A stretch of 64,000 bases of DNA, from NCBI RefSeq assembly GCF_018687785.1, contig NZ_LTBL01000001.1, forward strand, positions 1,169,780-1,233,779. The letters run 5' to 3'. The position numbers and the translations under genes were made by a program. The DNA comes from Methanovulcanius yangii (GTDB taxonomy: Archaea; Halobacteriota; Methanomicrobia; Methanomicrobiales; Methanomicrobiaceae). Under the pieces are notes generated by a model. It was not told where the DNA came from, did not search any database, and was given only the letters and a program-made list of their open reading frames with translations. Numbering within the stretch: position 1 is the stretch's first letter; every line of letters starts with the position of its first letter. Positions 35,336 to 45,194 of this stretch are shown one piece after another.

Positions 35336-36473
35336 GGACCGAACACCTCCCGAACTCTCCGCGAAGCGGCGTTGCCATCAGCCGCCGTATCTCCTCTGCG
35401 TCGTTCGTCTGCCCGAGAACCCACATCAGTTTCACGTAGGCCACTTCGGGAAGCATCTCCTCCCCCTCGATGACGCCTGCCGCCAGAAGGTCGCGGCCGG
35501 TATCATAGACCCGGTCGCAGACCCTGCCGTTGAGGCACTGCGAGGTCATGACGACGGTGGTTCCCGCATCGGTGAGCTCCCGGATGCCCGCAATCATATC
35601 GGCAGAGGTGTGACCGAGCCCGGTACCGCTGACGACCAGACCACGGCATCCCTCAAAGGCGGACAGAAGCGCGGGGTCCATTCCGGGATAGAAGGTGAGA
35701 AGACCGACCTTCTCCTCCAGCGTATCGTGGAGGACCGGCTCATCGTCACGCCGCCGCACCGCATCCGCTGAGAGGGTCACATCAAGCGAGGGATACTGCA
35801 CCGTCCCGAGAGGACTCATTCCGAATGAACGGAACGCATCGCGCCGGGACGTATGCATCTTTCTCACCCGGGTGCCCCGGTGGATGGCACAGGCATCATC
35901 GTTTGTCGACGCATGCATCACCACCGCAACCTCGCCGAGGTCGGAGGTGGCGGCCGCGGCGCTGCACAGCCCGTTCATGACGTTGTCACTCGACGGTCGG
36001 TCGGCAGACCGCTGGGACCCGACGAAGACGACAGGGACAGGCGTCTCGAGCATGAAGGAGACGGCAGCGGCAGAGTAGGCCATCGTATCCGTACCATGTG
36101 TCACGATGACTCCCTCCACGCCCTCCCTGATATCCCGGTAGACGGCCCGTGCGAGGTCCTTCCAAATGCTGACATTCATATTCTCCGAAAGAATGGTCGC
36201 CAGTACCTCCGCCCGGAACCTGGCGATATCTCCCAGCCCGGGAATCGCATTCAGGATATCCTCTGCCGTGAACTGGCTGGTCACCGCGCCCGTCCGGTAA
36301 TCGACCCGGCTTGCAATCGTCCCGCCCGTCGAGATGATCGAGAGTTCGGGAAGGGAGGGGTTCTGGACGACCTCCGTGTGAAACGCCGGTTGCGCTTCTC
36401 CTTTCGCAAGAAATGAGAGAGATTCCGGTGCAACACCGATATTATATCCGCTATCCAGTTTGACGACCGCCAT
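35325..36473 (-). CDS. gatD: Glutamyl-tRNA(Gln) amidotransferase subunit D (start uncertain)
   Basis: An asparaginase-like subunit that releases ammonia for amidation. Catalytic motifs are STGGTIASR (Thr about 52), HGTDTM and later RKMHTSRRD. From the ATG at 36473 the protein has 382 residues and lacks part of the normal N-terminal domain. The frame continues open upstream for about 29 codons (SGTRVACSFAGITTEGTY) and aligns with known GatD N termini, but contains no ATG, GTG or TTG before the argH end. The true start is therefore probably a non-standard codon near 36545-36560, overlapping argH. Coordinates given are the conservative ones. Confidence 0.92.
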   Translation of the reverse strand: MAVVKLDSGYNIGVAPESLSFLAKGEAQPAFHTEVVQNPSLPELSIISTGGTIASRVDYRTGAVTSQFTAEDILNAIPGLGDIARFRAEVLATILSENMNVSIWKDLARAVYRDIREGVEGVIVTHGTDTMAYSAAAVSFMLETPVPVVFVGSQRSADRPSSDNVMNGLCSAAAATSDLGEVAVVMHASTNDDACAIHRGTRVRKMHTSRRDAFRSFGMSPLGTVQYPSLDVTLSADAVRRRDDEPVLHDTLEEKVGLLTFYPGMDPALLSAFEGCRGLVVSGTGLGHTSADMIAGIRELTDAGTTVVMTSQCLNGRVCDRVYDTGRDLLAAGVIEGEEMLPEVAYVKLMWVLGQTNDAEEIRRLMATPLRGEFGRCSVHGL

Positions 36474-36547
36474 GCCGTCACGGTCGGTGATATAGGTACC
36501 TTCCGTTGTGATCCCCGCAAAACTGCAGGCAACCCTCGTTCCAGATG

Positions 36548-38035
36548 TTAAATGTGGTATGCTATCAACTCCCGTCCTTTTTCCAACATTGCCGTTTCCG
36601 CCTCTGCAAGGCGTAAGCGTTCATCAAGGACCCAGGCTTCATCCTCACCCATGGCCTCCCGCCGGACCTCCAGCTGGGCAGCGACCGCTTCAGGCGCAGG
36701 CCCTCCGGCAGCCCGCCGGACACTGACCGAATAACCGGGGTCCAGGGCCTCTTCTATTGCCTCCTGTGTCAGCCCGCGGGCCGAAAGCGTCGTCCCGGTA
36801 ATCTCCACGGCGGCCTCATCAAGGGACGCCAGGTCGACCGAGCCCTTCTTCACCGCACGCCCGACAATGTTGTGCGACTCACGGAAGGCAAGCCCGTAGG
36901 AACGGACCAGAAGGTCCGCAAGATCAGTCGCGGTGGAAAAGCCCCTCCCCGCCTCCGCACGCATGCGGTCGGGATGGAACGTCGCCGTCGCAAGCATGCC
37001 GGCGGCAATCTCCACGGCACGCCCCGCCTCCATGATCGCCGTTCTCAGGGAGGGGGTCAGATCCTGAAGGTCCCGGTTATAGCTCATCGGAAGCCCTTTC
37101 ACCGTCGTCAGCGCCGCCACAAATGCTCCGGCAACCGCACCGGTCTTCCCCCGCATAATCTCGGCGGTGTCGGGATTCTTTTTCTGGGGCATGATGGAGC
37201 TCGTCGAACAGTAGGCGTCATCAAGGGTAACGAATTCCACAAAGGCCGAACTCCAGAGAATGAGTTCCTCGCAGAGCCTGCTCATGGTGCTCATCAGAAT
37301 GGTGCATGCGGCAGCCGTCTCGAGTGCGAAGTCACGCGCCGATACGGCATCCATCGTATTGAGAGAGAGATCAGGAAATCCGAGGAGCCCTGCCGTGTAG
37401 GCACGGTCGATTGGATAGCCCGTGGAGGCGAAAGCCGCCGAACCGAGCGGACAGCGGTTCACGCGCACATAGGCATCCACAAGCCGTTCGAAATCGCGGC
37501 CGAATGCATGTTCGTACGAGAGCATGTAGTGCGCAAGCGTTGTCGGTTGTGCATGCTGGAGATGCGTGAATCCGGGCATGATCGTCCCACTGTTCGCACC
37601 CGCTATCTCCAGAAGCGTCCTGCGGAGCTTCAGAAGAGCCTCCAGTTGCCCCAGTATATCCTCTCGAAGGCGGATCCGGATACAGGTTGCGACCTCGTCG
37701 TTGCGGGATCTCCCCATATGGAGGCGCCCCCCGTGCTGCATGCCGGCCTCGGCGATGATGTGAGCCTCGATGCCGGCATGGATATCCTCATACTGCTCAT
37801 CGAACGCCGACTCGGGAATCCCGTTTTCGTACATCCCTATCAACTGTTTCATCACGGCCGACGAGGTATCCCTGCTGACGATCCCCTGCCGGTCAAGCAT
37901 CAGCAGATGGGCGATATCGACCCTGATATCAGCCATCGCAATCCACCGGTCAGTGTCCATCGACGACAGGTATTCCGTGACCAATTCCGGACGGGCTGCG
38001 GATAACCGTCCCCGTCGTACCAGATCCCCGCTCAT
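36548..38035 (-). CDS. argH: Argininosuccinate lyase
   Basis: A 495-residue enzyme that cleaves argininosuccinate to arginine and fumarate, the last step of arginine synthesis. The superfamily signature SSIMPQKKNPD is present (about residue 283), with GRSRNDEVAT, TIMPGFTHLQHAQPTTLAHY and the late RESHNIVGRAV motif. AGAGGGAG precedes the ATG. The end of the gene appears to overlap the real 5' end of gatD. The fumarate released could feed the nearby fumarase branch, though the genes are on opposite strands. Confidence 0.97.
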   Translation of the reverse strand: MSGDLVRRGRLSAARPELVTEYLSSMDTDRWIAMADIRVDIAHLLMLDRQGIVSRDTSSAVMKQLIGMYENGIPESAFDEQYEDIHAGIEAHIIAEAGMQHGGRLHMGRSRNDEVATCIRIRLREDILGQLEALLKLRRTLLEIAGANSGTIMPGFTHLQHAQPTTLAHYMLSYEHAFGRDFERLVDAYVRVNRCPLGSAAFASTGYPIDRAYTAGLLGFPDLSLNTMDAVSARDFALETAAACTILMSTMSRLCEELILWSSAFVEFVTLDDAYCSTSSIMPQKKNPDTAEIMRGKTGAVAGAFVAALTTVKGLPMSYNRDLQDLTPSLRTAIMEAGRAVEIAAGMLATATFHPDRMRAEAGRGFSTATDLADLLVRSYGLAFRESHNIVGRAVKKGSVDLASLDEAAVEITGTTLSARGLTQEAIEEALDPGYSVSVRRAAGGPAPEAVAAQLEVRREAMGEDEAWVLDERLRLAEAETAMLEKGRELIAYHI

Positions 38036-38272
38036 GTGTGTTCTCCCTCTGATTACTCCTTATTATTAGAGCGAAGGGAAAAATGTTAAATCCATTCCCT
38101 CCTCCCGACGGCGAACATGAATACCGGGGACGGAAGCAACCATACACAGAGGAAAATGTCACGCCACCTATTTCCCAATAAGGGCAAATAATTGTGTGTA
38201 ATTGGATACTATTTTATAAGAGTCCCCCGAAATTTCTACTGTTTCATTGCAAACGTTCACGAGGCATACCGT

Positions 38273-39277
38273 ATGAAAGGAAAATCACTTCTTATTATGA
38301 CCGCACTCGTTGCATTCGCCGTCATTTTTGCCGCCGGATGTATTGATGGCGGAAACGGCGGACCGACAGAAGAAAAGACCGAACTCTCCTTCGGGTACCA
38401 GCCCTCCACCCACCAGATTGCCTACATGGTGGCAAAGGACAAGGGCTGGTGGGAAGAGGATCTTGCACCATTCGGCATAACCACCATCACCGACCACAAG
38501 TTCCCGACCGGAGCACCCGAGATGCAGGCAATGCTTGCGGGGGAGATTGATGTCGCCTATGTCGGTGCCGCCCCCGTCATCTCCGCACTTGACCAGGGCC
38601 TCGATGCAAAAATCATTGCAGCAGTGCAGGTTCAGGGATCCGACCTCGTGGTACGCCCCGAGGTGACCTACACGGGCCCCGAAGACCTGAAAGGCCTTAC
38701 CATCGCCACCTTCCCTCCCGGCACCATCCAGGACACCCTGCTGCGCGACTGGCTCCAGCAAAACGGTATTGACCCCGACACCGATGTCGATATCCGCGGC
38801 ATGGGACCCGGCGATGCAACCGTTGCCATCGCCGAATCTGCTGTTGATGCAGTATTCCTGCCCCACCCGGCACCGGCCACCATCGCTGCCGAAGGCAACG
38901 GATATACCGCCGTCACCTCGGGCGAGATGATGCAGGACCACGCATGCTGTGTCCTTGTCGCATCCGGTGACCTCATCCGCAACCACCCCGACATCGTCGA
39001 ACAGATCGTAAAGACCCACATCCGGGCAACCGAGTACTCCATCGAAAATCAGGAAGAAGCGGCACAGATCTACCATGACATGAACAAGGTGGAACTCGAT
39101 GTCATCGAGGCATCCTTTGCCAGCTGGGACGGCCGCTGGGTAACCGACCCCGCACTTATCGTGGTGTCCGTTGTTGACTACACCGAAGTCCAGGCAGAAC
39201 TCGGGTACATCAAGAATCCGATGACCGCTGACGAGATCTTCGATCTCTCCTTCTATGAGAAGGCTGTGGCAGCCTGA
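38273..39277 (+). CDS. ABC importer substrate-binding lipoprotein (SsuA/NrtA/TauA type)
   Basis: A 334-residue exported binding protein. Residues 1-22 are a lipoprotein signal ending AAGCIDGG, with Cys23 as the lipid anchor. The mature part has the NMT1/SsuA-like fold: LSFGYQPSTHQIAYMVAKDKGWW and GEIDVAYVGAAPVISAL. Such proteins bind sulfonates, nitrate, taurine, or thiamine precursors; the exact substrate cannot be read. A frame extends to 38192, but the ATG at 38273 sets the signal peptide, and an ATTTTATAAG box lies about 55 bp upstream. First gene of a three-gene importer. Confidence 0.88.
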   Translation: MKGKSLLIMTALVAFAVIFAAGCIDGGNGGPTEEKTELSFGYQPSTHQIAYMVAKDKGWWEEDLAPFGITTITDHKFPTGAPEMQAMLAGEIDVAYVGAAPVISALDQGLDAKIIAAVQVQGSDLVVRPEVTYTGPEDLKGLTIATFPPGTIQDTLLRDWLQQNGIDPDTDVDIRGMGPGDATVAIAESAVDAVFLPHPAPATIAAEGNGYTAVTSGEMMQDHACCVLVASGDLIRNHPDIVEQIVKTHIRATEYSIENQEEAAQIYHDMNKVELDVIEASFASWDGRWVTDPALIVVSVVDYTEVQAELGYIKNPMTADEIFDLSFYEKAVAA

Positions 39278-39347
39278 CCCCCCCACACTATTTTTGGCAT
39301 CGCGGGAAGTCATATAACCACCGCGGACAAACCTGAAGAAAGCAGAT

Positions 39348-40145
39348 ATGGATAATAAACAAAAGAGCCAGCTCAGGCGGATTCTCATTCCGTTGACATC
39401 GGTTCTCGTCGTCATTCTCCTCTGGCAGGCAGTTGCGGTCTATATTATTGACAACCCGTTTGCCCTGCCAAGTTTCACCCAGGTCCTCGATGCGTTCTAT
39501 CGCGACCTCTTCGGCCCCCGCGGGACCCTGTCGACCGACACAGTGGTCAGCCTGTATCACTTCGCCATCGGCATGGCCGTCGCCCTCCTTGTCGGAATTC
39601 CGGCCGGTGTTGCGATGGGATGGTTCAAAACCGTCGACCAGGCACTCAACCCGCTGGTCGAGGTTCTCCGGCCCATCCCCCCCCTGGCATGGATCCCCTT
39701 CGCCATCATATGGTTCGGTCTCACCCATGCATCAGCAGGATTCATCATCTTCATTGGGGCGGTCTTTCCCATCCTCGTCAACACCTATACCGGTTTTCGC
39801 AATGTGCCGAAAGTGTTCATCGAGGCGGGAAAAGTGCTCGGGTGCACGAGCAGTTTGCGCCAGATCAAAAACATTGCCTTCCCTTCGGCCATCCCTGAGA
39901 TCACCGCAGGCATCCGCATCTCCATGGGCGTAGGGTGGATGTGCCTGGTCGGTGCCGAGATCTTCGGAGCAGGTACCGGCAAGTACGGCCTCGGGAAAAA
40001 TCTATGGACGTATTACAACCTTCACCAGATGGACAGTGTGGTCGTCTATATGCTCGTCCTTGGATTCATCGGCCTGATGATGGATATGATCTTCAGATAT
40101 TATGTGGCCAAACAAACCGTCCGCTGGCAGGGACAGGAGATGTGA
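39348..40145 (+). CDS. ABC importer permease (SsuC-like)
   Basis: A 265-residue inner-membrane permease with six helices. The coupling-loop EAA motif reads VFIEAGKVLGCTSSLRQIKNIAFPSAIPEI, and the family-typical GIPAGVAMGWFK and LRPIPPLAWIPFAIIWFG segments are clear. It sits 71 bp after the binding-protein gene and 3 bp before the ATPase gene. Confidence 0.93.
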   Translation: MDNKQKSQLRRILIPLTSVLVVILLWQAVAVYIIDNPFALPSFTQVLDAFYRDLFGPRGTLSTDTVVSLYHFAIGMAVALLVGIPAGVAMGWFKTVDQALNPLVEVLRPIPPLAWIPFAIIWFGLTHASAGFIIFIGAVFPILVNTYTGFRNVPKVFIEAGKVLGCTSSLRQIKNIAFPSAIPEITAGIRISMGVGWMCLVGAEIFGAGTGKYGLGKNLWTYYNLHQMDSVVVYMLVLGFIGLMMDMIFRYYVAKQTVRWQGQEM

Positions 40146-40148
40146 GAG

Positions 40149-40910
40149 ATGAGTATCGTATCAGTCACCCACCTGAACAAGGTCTTTGAACGCGAAGGAC
40201 TGAAACCGACCACCGCCCTCGCCGACATCAACCTGGAGATAGAGGAGAAGGAGTTCATCTGTCTCGTGGGGCCTTCCGGATGTGGGAAGACAACGCTTCT
40301 GCGCATCATCGCCGGACTCGAGAAACCGACATCCGGCGAAGTCCGCCTGGACGATACCCCCATTGCCGGGCCCGACCCGCAGCGGGGGATGGTATTCCAG
40401 GAGTATTCTCTCTTCCCGTGGAAGAGTGTCATCGACAACATCGCCTTCGGCCTCGAGATGAAGGGCATATCCCGGCAGGAACGAAGGGAAATCGCCGAGG
40501 ATTACCTCCATATCGTCAACCTGGAGCAGTTCCGGGATGCCTACCCCCACGAACTCTCGGGAGGTATGCGTCAGCGGGTTGCCATTGCAAGGGCACTGGC
40601 GAACAAACCACGCGTTCTGCTGATGGACGAACCGTTCGGCGCGCTGGACGCACAGACGAGAAACGTCATGCAAAAAGAACTCCTGGACATATGGGAAGAG
40701 ACGAAAAAGACCATCGTCTTTGTCACGCACAGCGTTGACGAGGCGGTCTATCTCGCCGACAGAATCGTTGTTCTCAGTCCCCGTCCGGGAAAGATAGAGG
40801 AAGTCATCGATGTTGACCTGCCCCGTCCGCGTGATCGGACGGAACCGGCATTTGCGGATCTGCGCAAGTACATCCTCAAACGTATGGAAGAAGGAGCGCC
40901 GGTTCGGTAA
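40149..40910 (+). CDS. ABC importer ATPase (SsuB-like)
   Basis: A 253-residue ATPase that drives the importer. Walker A is GPSGCGKTT, the Q-loop is [10 protein letters not shown], the signature is [15 protein letters not shown], Walker B is [12 protein letters not shown], and the H-loop is VTHSVDEAV. It is typical of the nitrate/sulfonate/taurine ATPases. The stop is about 60 bp before the L10e gene. Confidence 0.95.
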   Translation: MSIVSVTHLNKVFEREGLKPTTALADINLEIEEKEFICLVGPSGCGKTTLLRIIAGLEKPTSGEVRLDDTPIAGPDPQRGMVFQEYSLFPWKSVIDNIAFGLEMKGISRQERREIAEDYLHIVNLEQFRDAYPHELSGGMRQRVAIARALANKPRVLLMDEPFGALDAQTRNVMQKELLDIWEETKKTIVFVTHSVDEAVYLADRIVVLSPRPGKIEEVIDVDLPRPRDRTEPAFADLRKYILKRMEEGAPVR

Positions 40911-40971
40911 GGTTTATTACGTTGGATTTCCATTTTTTAAAGCACATTTATACACAGAGGAGTTTTATTCT

Positions 40972-41481
40972 ATGGTCCGAAAACCCGCCAAAATGTACAG
41001 GGCTGTTTCAAAGCGGGCATATACTCGCAGGAAATATATGGGCGGTGTGCCCGGCAGCAAAATCGTACAGTTCGATATGGGCAACCTGAAGGCAGATTTC
41101 CCGGTCGAAGTTTCGATCACCGTCGATGAGGAATGCCAGATCCGCCACACTGCTCTCGAAGCAGCACGTGTCAACATCAACCGTAAACTCATCAAAGATA
41201 TTGGAAGGATGAATTTCCACTTCAAGCTCCGCACCTACCCGCACCATGTTCTGAGGGAGAACAAGCAGGCAACCGGTGCTGGTGCTGACCGTGTGTCCGA
41301 AGGGATGCGCATGGCATTCGGCAAGGCAGTGGGCACAGCAGCCCGCGTCAAACCGAACCAGAAGATCTTTACCTGCTATACCACCGAGGCAAATGCCGAC
41401 AAGGTACGGGAGATCATGCGCCACGGGATCTACAAGCTCCCCTCACCCGGCCGGATCGTCGTCGAAAAGACAGGAAACTAA
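40972..41481 (+). CDS. rpl10e: 50S ribosomal protein L10e (L16 family)
   Basis: A 169-residue archaeal L10e, the counterpart of bacterial L16, which helps place tRNA in the large subunit. [25 protein letters not shown] at the start and [23 protein letters not shown] are diagnostic. A longer in-frame start at 40810 lies inside the ATPase gene and is spurious. AGAGGAG and an ATTTATAC box precede the ATG at 40972. Confidence 0.96.
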   Translation: MVRKPAKMYRAVSKRAYTRRKYMGGVPGSKIVQFDMGNLKADFPVEVSITVDEECQIRHTALEAARVNINRKLIKDIGRMNFHFKLRTYPHHVLRENKQATGAGADRVSEGMRMAFGKAVGTAARVKPNQKIFTCYTTEANADKVREIMRHGIYKLPSPGRIVVEKTGN

Positions 41482-41563
41482 GCCCTTTTTTTCAGGTCAC
41501 CCACCCGGGGACCAATATTTTTCCCGCAGTATTTTGTAGTGACAAAACAATGGTGGATACCAT

Positions 41564-42400
41564 ATGCACAGAGTGACGGACTCACAGATCTTCCGGGCCG
41601 TCTCGGACGCCACGCACAAGGCACTGGAGATTGCACAGATACGCCTTCCGGAGGATGTCACTGCAGCGCTGCATGCTGCATATGCAGCCGAACGGGACCC
41701 GGTGGCGCGGGCAGAACTCAGCGCAATTCTCGACAACATCGCCCTCGCGGGAGAGACGGGAAAACCCATCTGCCAGGACACCGGCGTTCCCGTAGTCTTC
41801 ATCACCCTCCCTCCCGGCATTCCCCTCACAACGGCCATTGAAGAGGGAGTACGGGACGGCGTCGCCCGTGCAACCATGTCCGTGCCGCTTCGCCCCAACG
41901 TCGTCTCACCCCTGACACGGGACAACAGCGGAAACAACTGCGGAGAGCGAATGCCGGCCGTCCATATCTCCCCGGGCGCAACCTTCACCCTCACCGTGCT
42001 CCCAAAGGGAGCAGGCTCCGAGAACGTATCCCGGATTGCTATGCTCCTCCCTTCCCAGTCGGATGATGTCCGCCGCTTTGTCGTGGAGACCGCCCTCGAA
42101 GCAGGGGGCAGGCCATGCCCCCCCATCATTCTCGGCGTCGGCATCGGGGGAACATTCGACCAGTCCGCCCTCCTGGCAAAGGAGGCGCTCCTCGAACCCA
42201 TCGATACGATGGACGAGTTTGAACAACAGATCTGTGATGATGTGAACCGTCTCGGCATCGGCCCCATGGGGCTCGGCGGCGCCACCACCTGTCTCGCGGT
42301 GAAGGTAAAGCGTGCGGGGTGCCACACGGCTTCGCTTCCGGTGGCGGTCAATATCCAGTGCTGGGCCGCCCGCCGGGCAACGGTGGAGGTGGTCCTGTGA
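41564..42400 (+). CDS. Fumarate hydratase class I, alpha (N-terminal) subunit
   Basis: A 278-residue subunit of the two-part, 4Fe-4S fumarase found in methanogens. The family motifs GKPICQDTGVPVVFI and RPNVVSPLTRDNSGNNCGE are present, with conserved Cys residues that ligate the cluster (CQDTG, NCGER, and later GGATTCLAV). It hydrates fumarate to malate, or the reverse in the reductive pathway. It overlaps the beta subunit by four bases (GTGA). Confidence 0.93.
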   Translation: MHRVTDSQIFRAVSDATHKALEIAQIRLPEDVTAALHAAYAAERDPVARAELSAILDNIALAGETGKPICQDTGVPVVFITLPPGIPLTTAIEEGVRDGVARATMSVPLRPNVVSPLTRDNSGNNCGERMPAVHISPGATFTLTVLPKGAGSENVSRIAMLLPSQSDDVRRFVVETALEAGGRPCPPIILGVGIGGTFDQSALLAKEALLEPIDTMDEFEQQICDDVNRLGIGPMGLGGATTCLAVKVKRAGCHTASLPVAVNIQCWAARRATVEVVL

Positions 42401-42942
42401 CCACTCACCTGACAACACCCCTCGGCGACGAGGTCCTCGACCTACAGGCAGGGGACCGTGTCACACTGACGGGAATTGTCTATACCGCCCGTGATGAGGC
42501 CCACCTGCGCATGCAGGAGGAGGGGTTCCCATTCGATCCCAAGGGTGCCGCCGTATACCACTGCGGCCCTGTCATCGGCGAAAACTGCGTCGTTGCCGCC
42601 GGGCCCACCACCTCCGCCCGCATGAACACCCTCACTGGATTTCTTCTCGATGCGGGCGTGCGGGCACTTATCGGGAAAGGAGGAATGAACGATGAGGTGC
42701 TCGGCCTCCTCGAAGGCCGTGCCGTCTATCTTGCCTTTACCGGCGGGTGTGCGGCACTCGCGGCATCCAGGATGAAGGTCAGGGGAGTATGGTTCGAGGA
42801 TCTCGGGATGCCTGAAGCGGTCTGGGCGCTGGAGCTCGACCACCTGCCGCTCACCGTCGGCATGGACGCCCACGGCCACAACCTCTTCGGGGACGTGGCA
42901 CAACGGGCGCAGGCAGAATTCGTACGGATGTTTCCGAAATGA
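42397..42942 (+). CDS. Fumarate hydratase class I, beta (C-terminal) subunit
   Basis: A 181-residue partner of the alpha subunit. VYHCGPVIG, AAGPTTSARMNTLTGFLLDAGV and LIGKGGMND are the typical fumarase C-terminal motifs, and GGCAALAASRM follows. The GTG start at 42397 overlaps the alpha-subunit stop. An earlier in-frame ATG at 42319 lies within the alpha gene. With the alpha subunit it links malate and fumarate in the reductive branch that continues in the kor and suc genes. Confidence 0.93.
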   Translation: MTTHLTTPLGDEVLDLQAGDRVTLTGIVYTARDEAHLRMQEEGFPFDPKGAAVYHCGPVIGENCVVAAGPTTSARMNTLTGFLLDAGVRALIGKGGMNDEVLGLLEGRAVYLAFTGGCAALAASRMKVRGVWFEDLGMPEAVWALELDHLPLTVGMDAHGHNLFGDVAQRAQAEFVRMFPK

Positions 42943-43022
42943 GAGGAACGGGCGGCACTTCCGGGTGCACCGCGCGATACCTTTAGTACGGTCAAAACCA
43001 AATAAATAAAAAGGACGAGCCG

Positions 43023-43295
43023 ATGAGACTAGTCATAGACGAACGGCGGTGCAAGGGTTGTAACCTCTGTACCACCGTATGCCCATACCATATATTTCAG
43101 GAAGGCAGGAACCTGAACGAACGGGGAATTATCGTTCCCGTTCTGGACCGGCCCGAGCGATGCACAAACTGCAGGCTCCGTCACCTCTACGGGCGTCAGC
43201 TGTGCGGCGCATGCCAGCTGATATGTCCGGATCAGGCTATATTCTGGGAAGAGGAAGACCCGTATGCAACGAAAAAGGTGGTGATTGAATATTGA
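43023..43295 (+). CDS. korD: 2-oxoglutarate:ferredoxin oxidoreductase, delta (ferredoxin) subunit
   Basis: A 90-residue ferredoxin-like subunit with CKGCNLCTTVCPY and a second Cys cluster spread as CTNC...CGACQLICPD. It carries electrons for KorA/KorB. It starts 80 bp after the fumarase genes and overlaps korA by four bases (TTGA). Confidence 0.92.
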   Translation: MRLVIDERRCKGCNLCTTVCPYHIFQEGRNLNERGIIVPVLDRPERCTNCRLRHLYGRQLCGACQLICPDQAIFWEEEDPYATKKVVIEY

Positions 43296-44395
43296 CGACA
43301 CTTGAGTTCATGCAGGGAAATGCCGCCTGCTGCGAGGGGGCACTCGCCGCAGGGTGCAACTTCTTCGGAGGGTATCCGATTACCCCTTCGACGGAGATTG
43401 CAGAGCGGATGGCACTCAAAATGCCAAAAAAAGGCGGCGTATTCATCCAGATGGAAGATGAAATTGCAAGCATAGGTGCAGTCATCGGGGCCTCATGGAC
43501 CGGTGCGAGGGCGATGACGGCAACCTCCGGTCCCGGGTTCTCCCTCATGATGGAAAACCTCGGCTATGCCGTGATGACGGAAACTCCCTGTGTTGTGGTC
43601 AACATCCAGCGGGGCGGGCCGTCGACCGGGCAACCGACCATGTCCGCACAGGGCGACATGCTCCAGTGTCGCTTCGGATCACACGGTGACATCTCAACAA
43701 TAGCTCTTGTGCCTTCCACGGTCCAGGAGATGTTCGACCTGACGGTCAAGTCGTTCAACCTCGCCGACCGGTTCCGGGTCCCGACATTTCTTATGTCCGA
43801 TGAGACGATCGGCCATATGCGCGAGAAGATCTCCATTCCGGATTCGGTCGAGATCATCCCCCGCAAGGAGCCAAAACCCGGCAAGCTCACCTATGAAGCG
43901 GAGGATGACATGATCCCCGGCTTCCCGACCTTCGGGAAGGGGTACCGTGCGCATGTCACCGGCCTGACCCACAATGAGCGGGGATACCCCGAGGCGACCA
44001 ATCCCGAACTGCATGAGGCTCTTGTACGCAGGCTCGTGGACAAGATCGAATCAAAACGCCACGAAATTGCCGACTACGATGCGGTCAATACCGATGCAGA
44101 GACGGTCTTTGTCACCTACGGCCCATCGACACGTGCCGTCCGCCAGGTGCTCCATGACCATCCCGAGGAAAACATCGGGCACCTGAACCTGAGAATCGTC
44201 TGGCCCTTCCCGGAGGACACCCTGAAGCTCTTCACCAACGCAAAGACCTTCATCGTCCCCGAACTTAATCTCGGCCAGATGGCACGGGAAGTCCAGCGGC
44301 ATGTCACCGGACAGCAGGTGATCCCGATGGGGCGGCTCGGTGGAACCATCCACTCGCCGGATGAACTCTACGAAAAGGTGCAGGAGGTGGCCTAG
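43292..44395 (+). CDS. korA: 2-oxoglutarate:ferredoxin oxidoreductase, alpha subunit
   Basis: A 367-residue subunit that forms the CoA- and substrate-binding part. GNAACCEGALAAGCNFFGGYPITPSTEIAERMA at the start and IQRGGPSTGQPT are characteristic of KorA. The start codon is TTG, overlapping the korD stop. In methanogens without a full TCA cycle it works reductively, joining succinyl-CoA and CO2 into 2-oxoglutarate with reduced ferredoxin. Confidence 0.94.
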   Translation: MTTLEFMQGNAACCEGALAAGCNFFGGYPITPSTEIAERMALKMPKKGGVFIQMEDEIASIGAVIGASWTGARAMTATSGPGFSLMMENLGYAVMTETPCVVVNIQRGGPSTGQPTMSAQGDMLQCRFGSHGDISTIALVPSTVQEMFDLTVKSFNLADRFRVPTFLMSDETIGHMREKISIPDSVEIIPRKEPKPGKLTYEAEDDMIPGFPTFGKGYRAHVTGLTHNERGYPEATNPELHEALVRRLVDKIESKRHEIADYDAVNTDAETVFVTYGPSTRAVRQVLHDHPEENIGHLNLRIVWPFPEDTLKLFTNAKTFIVPELNLGQMAREVQRHVTGQQVIPMGRLGGTIHSPDELYEKVQEVA

Positions 44396-44396
44396 G

Positions 44397-45194
44397 GTGT
44401 CCACAGAAACCTATGAGAAGTGGTACCGGCAGGATCGCCTCCCCCACATCTACTGCACCGGCTGCGGCAACGGCACGGTGATGAACTGCACCATCAAGGC
44501 GGTGGATGCGATGGGATGGGAGATCGATGACACGGTCTTCGTTTCGGGCATCGGCTGTTCTTCCCGTGCCCCCGGATACATCACCACCGACTCCCTCCAT
44601 ACGACCCATGGGAGGGCGCTTGCCTTTGCAACAGGTGTCAAGATGGCAAATCCCGACCTTCATGTCGTTGTCTTCACCGGCGACGGCGACCTCTCCGCCA
44701 TCGGCGGCAACCACTTCATTCACGCCTGCCGGAGAAACATCGACATGACCGTCATCTGCATGAACAATATGATCTACGGCATGACCGGCGGACAGGGAAG
44801 CCCGTGCACCCCGGTGGGGAAGATCTCCACCACCACCCCCTACGGGGCGACCGAACCGGTCTTCGACCTCGCCGAACTGGCCGTTGCAGCCGGGGCGAAC
44901 TATGTCGCACGGTGGACATCATACCATGTGGCCGAACTCATTAAGGCAATCGGCGTGGGCCTTGAGACCCCGGGCCTTTCCTTCATCGAAGCAATGGTCC
45001 AGTGTCCGACCGCCTACGGCAGGCGCAACAAACTCCGCCAGGTGGGCGAACAGGTCGAATACATGCGAAGCCATGCCATGCTCCTTGCAAAGAAGCACCG
45101 GCTGGAGGAACAGGGGAAAGAGATACCGGAGGACATGTTCACCGTCGGAGAGTTCATTCGCCGGTACCGCCCTGCGATGGGGGTGCCGAAATGA
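44397..45194 (+). CDS. korB: 2-oxoglutarate:ferredoxin oxidoreductase, beta subunit
   Basis: A 265-residue thiamine-diphosphate subunit. PHIYCTGCGNGTVMNC, VSGIGCSSRAPGY and the TPP-motif FTGDGDLSAIGGNHFIH are seen. The GTG at 44397 is one base after the korA stop. An upstream in-frame ATG at 44340 lies inside korA and is not used. It overlaps korC as ATGA. Confidence 0.93.
   Translation: MSTETYEKWYRQDRLPHIYCTGCGNGTVMNCTIKAVDAMGWEIDDTVFVSGIGCSSRAPGYITTDSLHTTHGRALAFATGVKMANPDLHVVVFTGDGDLSAIGGNHFIHACRRNIDMTVICMNNMIYGMTGGQGSPCTPVGKISTTTPYGATEPVFDLAELAVAAGANYVARWTSYHVAELIKAIGVGLETPGLSFIEAMVQCPTAYGRRNKLRQVGEQVEYMRSHAMLLAKKHRLEEQGKEIPEDMFTVGEFIRRYRPAMGVPK

Noticed and set aside
33962-35473. A 503-codon plus-strand frame
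   Set aside because: It is antisense to gatE, has shadow-type composition, and spans the gatE-gatD overlap.
36872-38005. A 377-codon plus-strand frame
   Set aside because: It lies wholly opposite argH, is Arg/Gly/His-rich and matches no family; it is a shadow of a high-GC gene.
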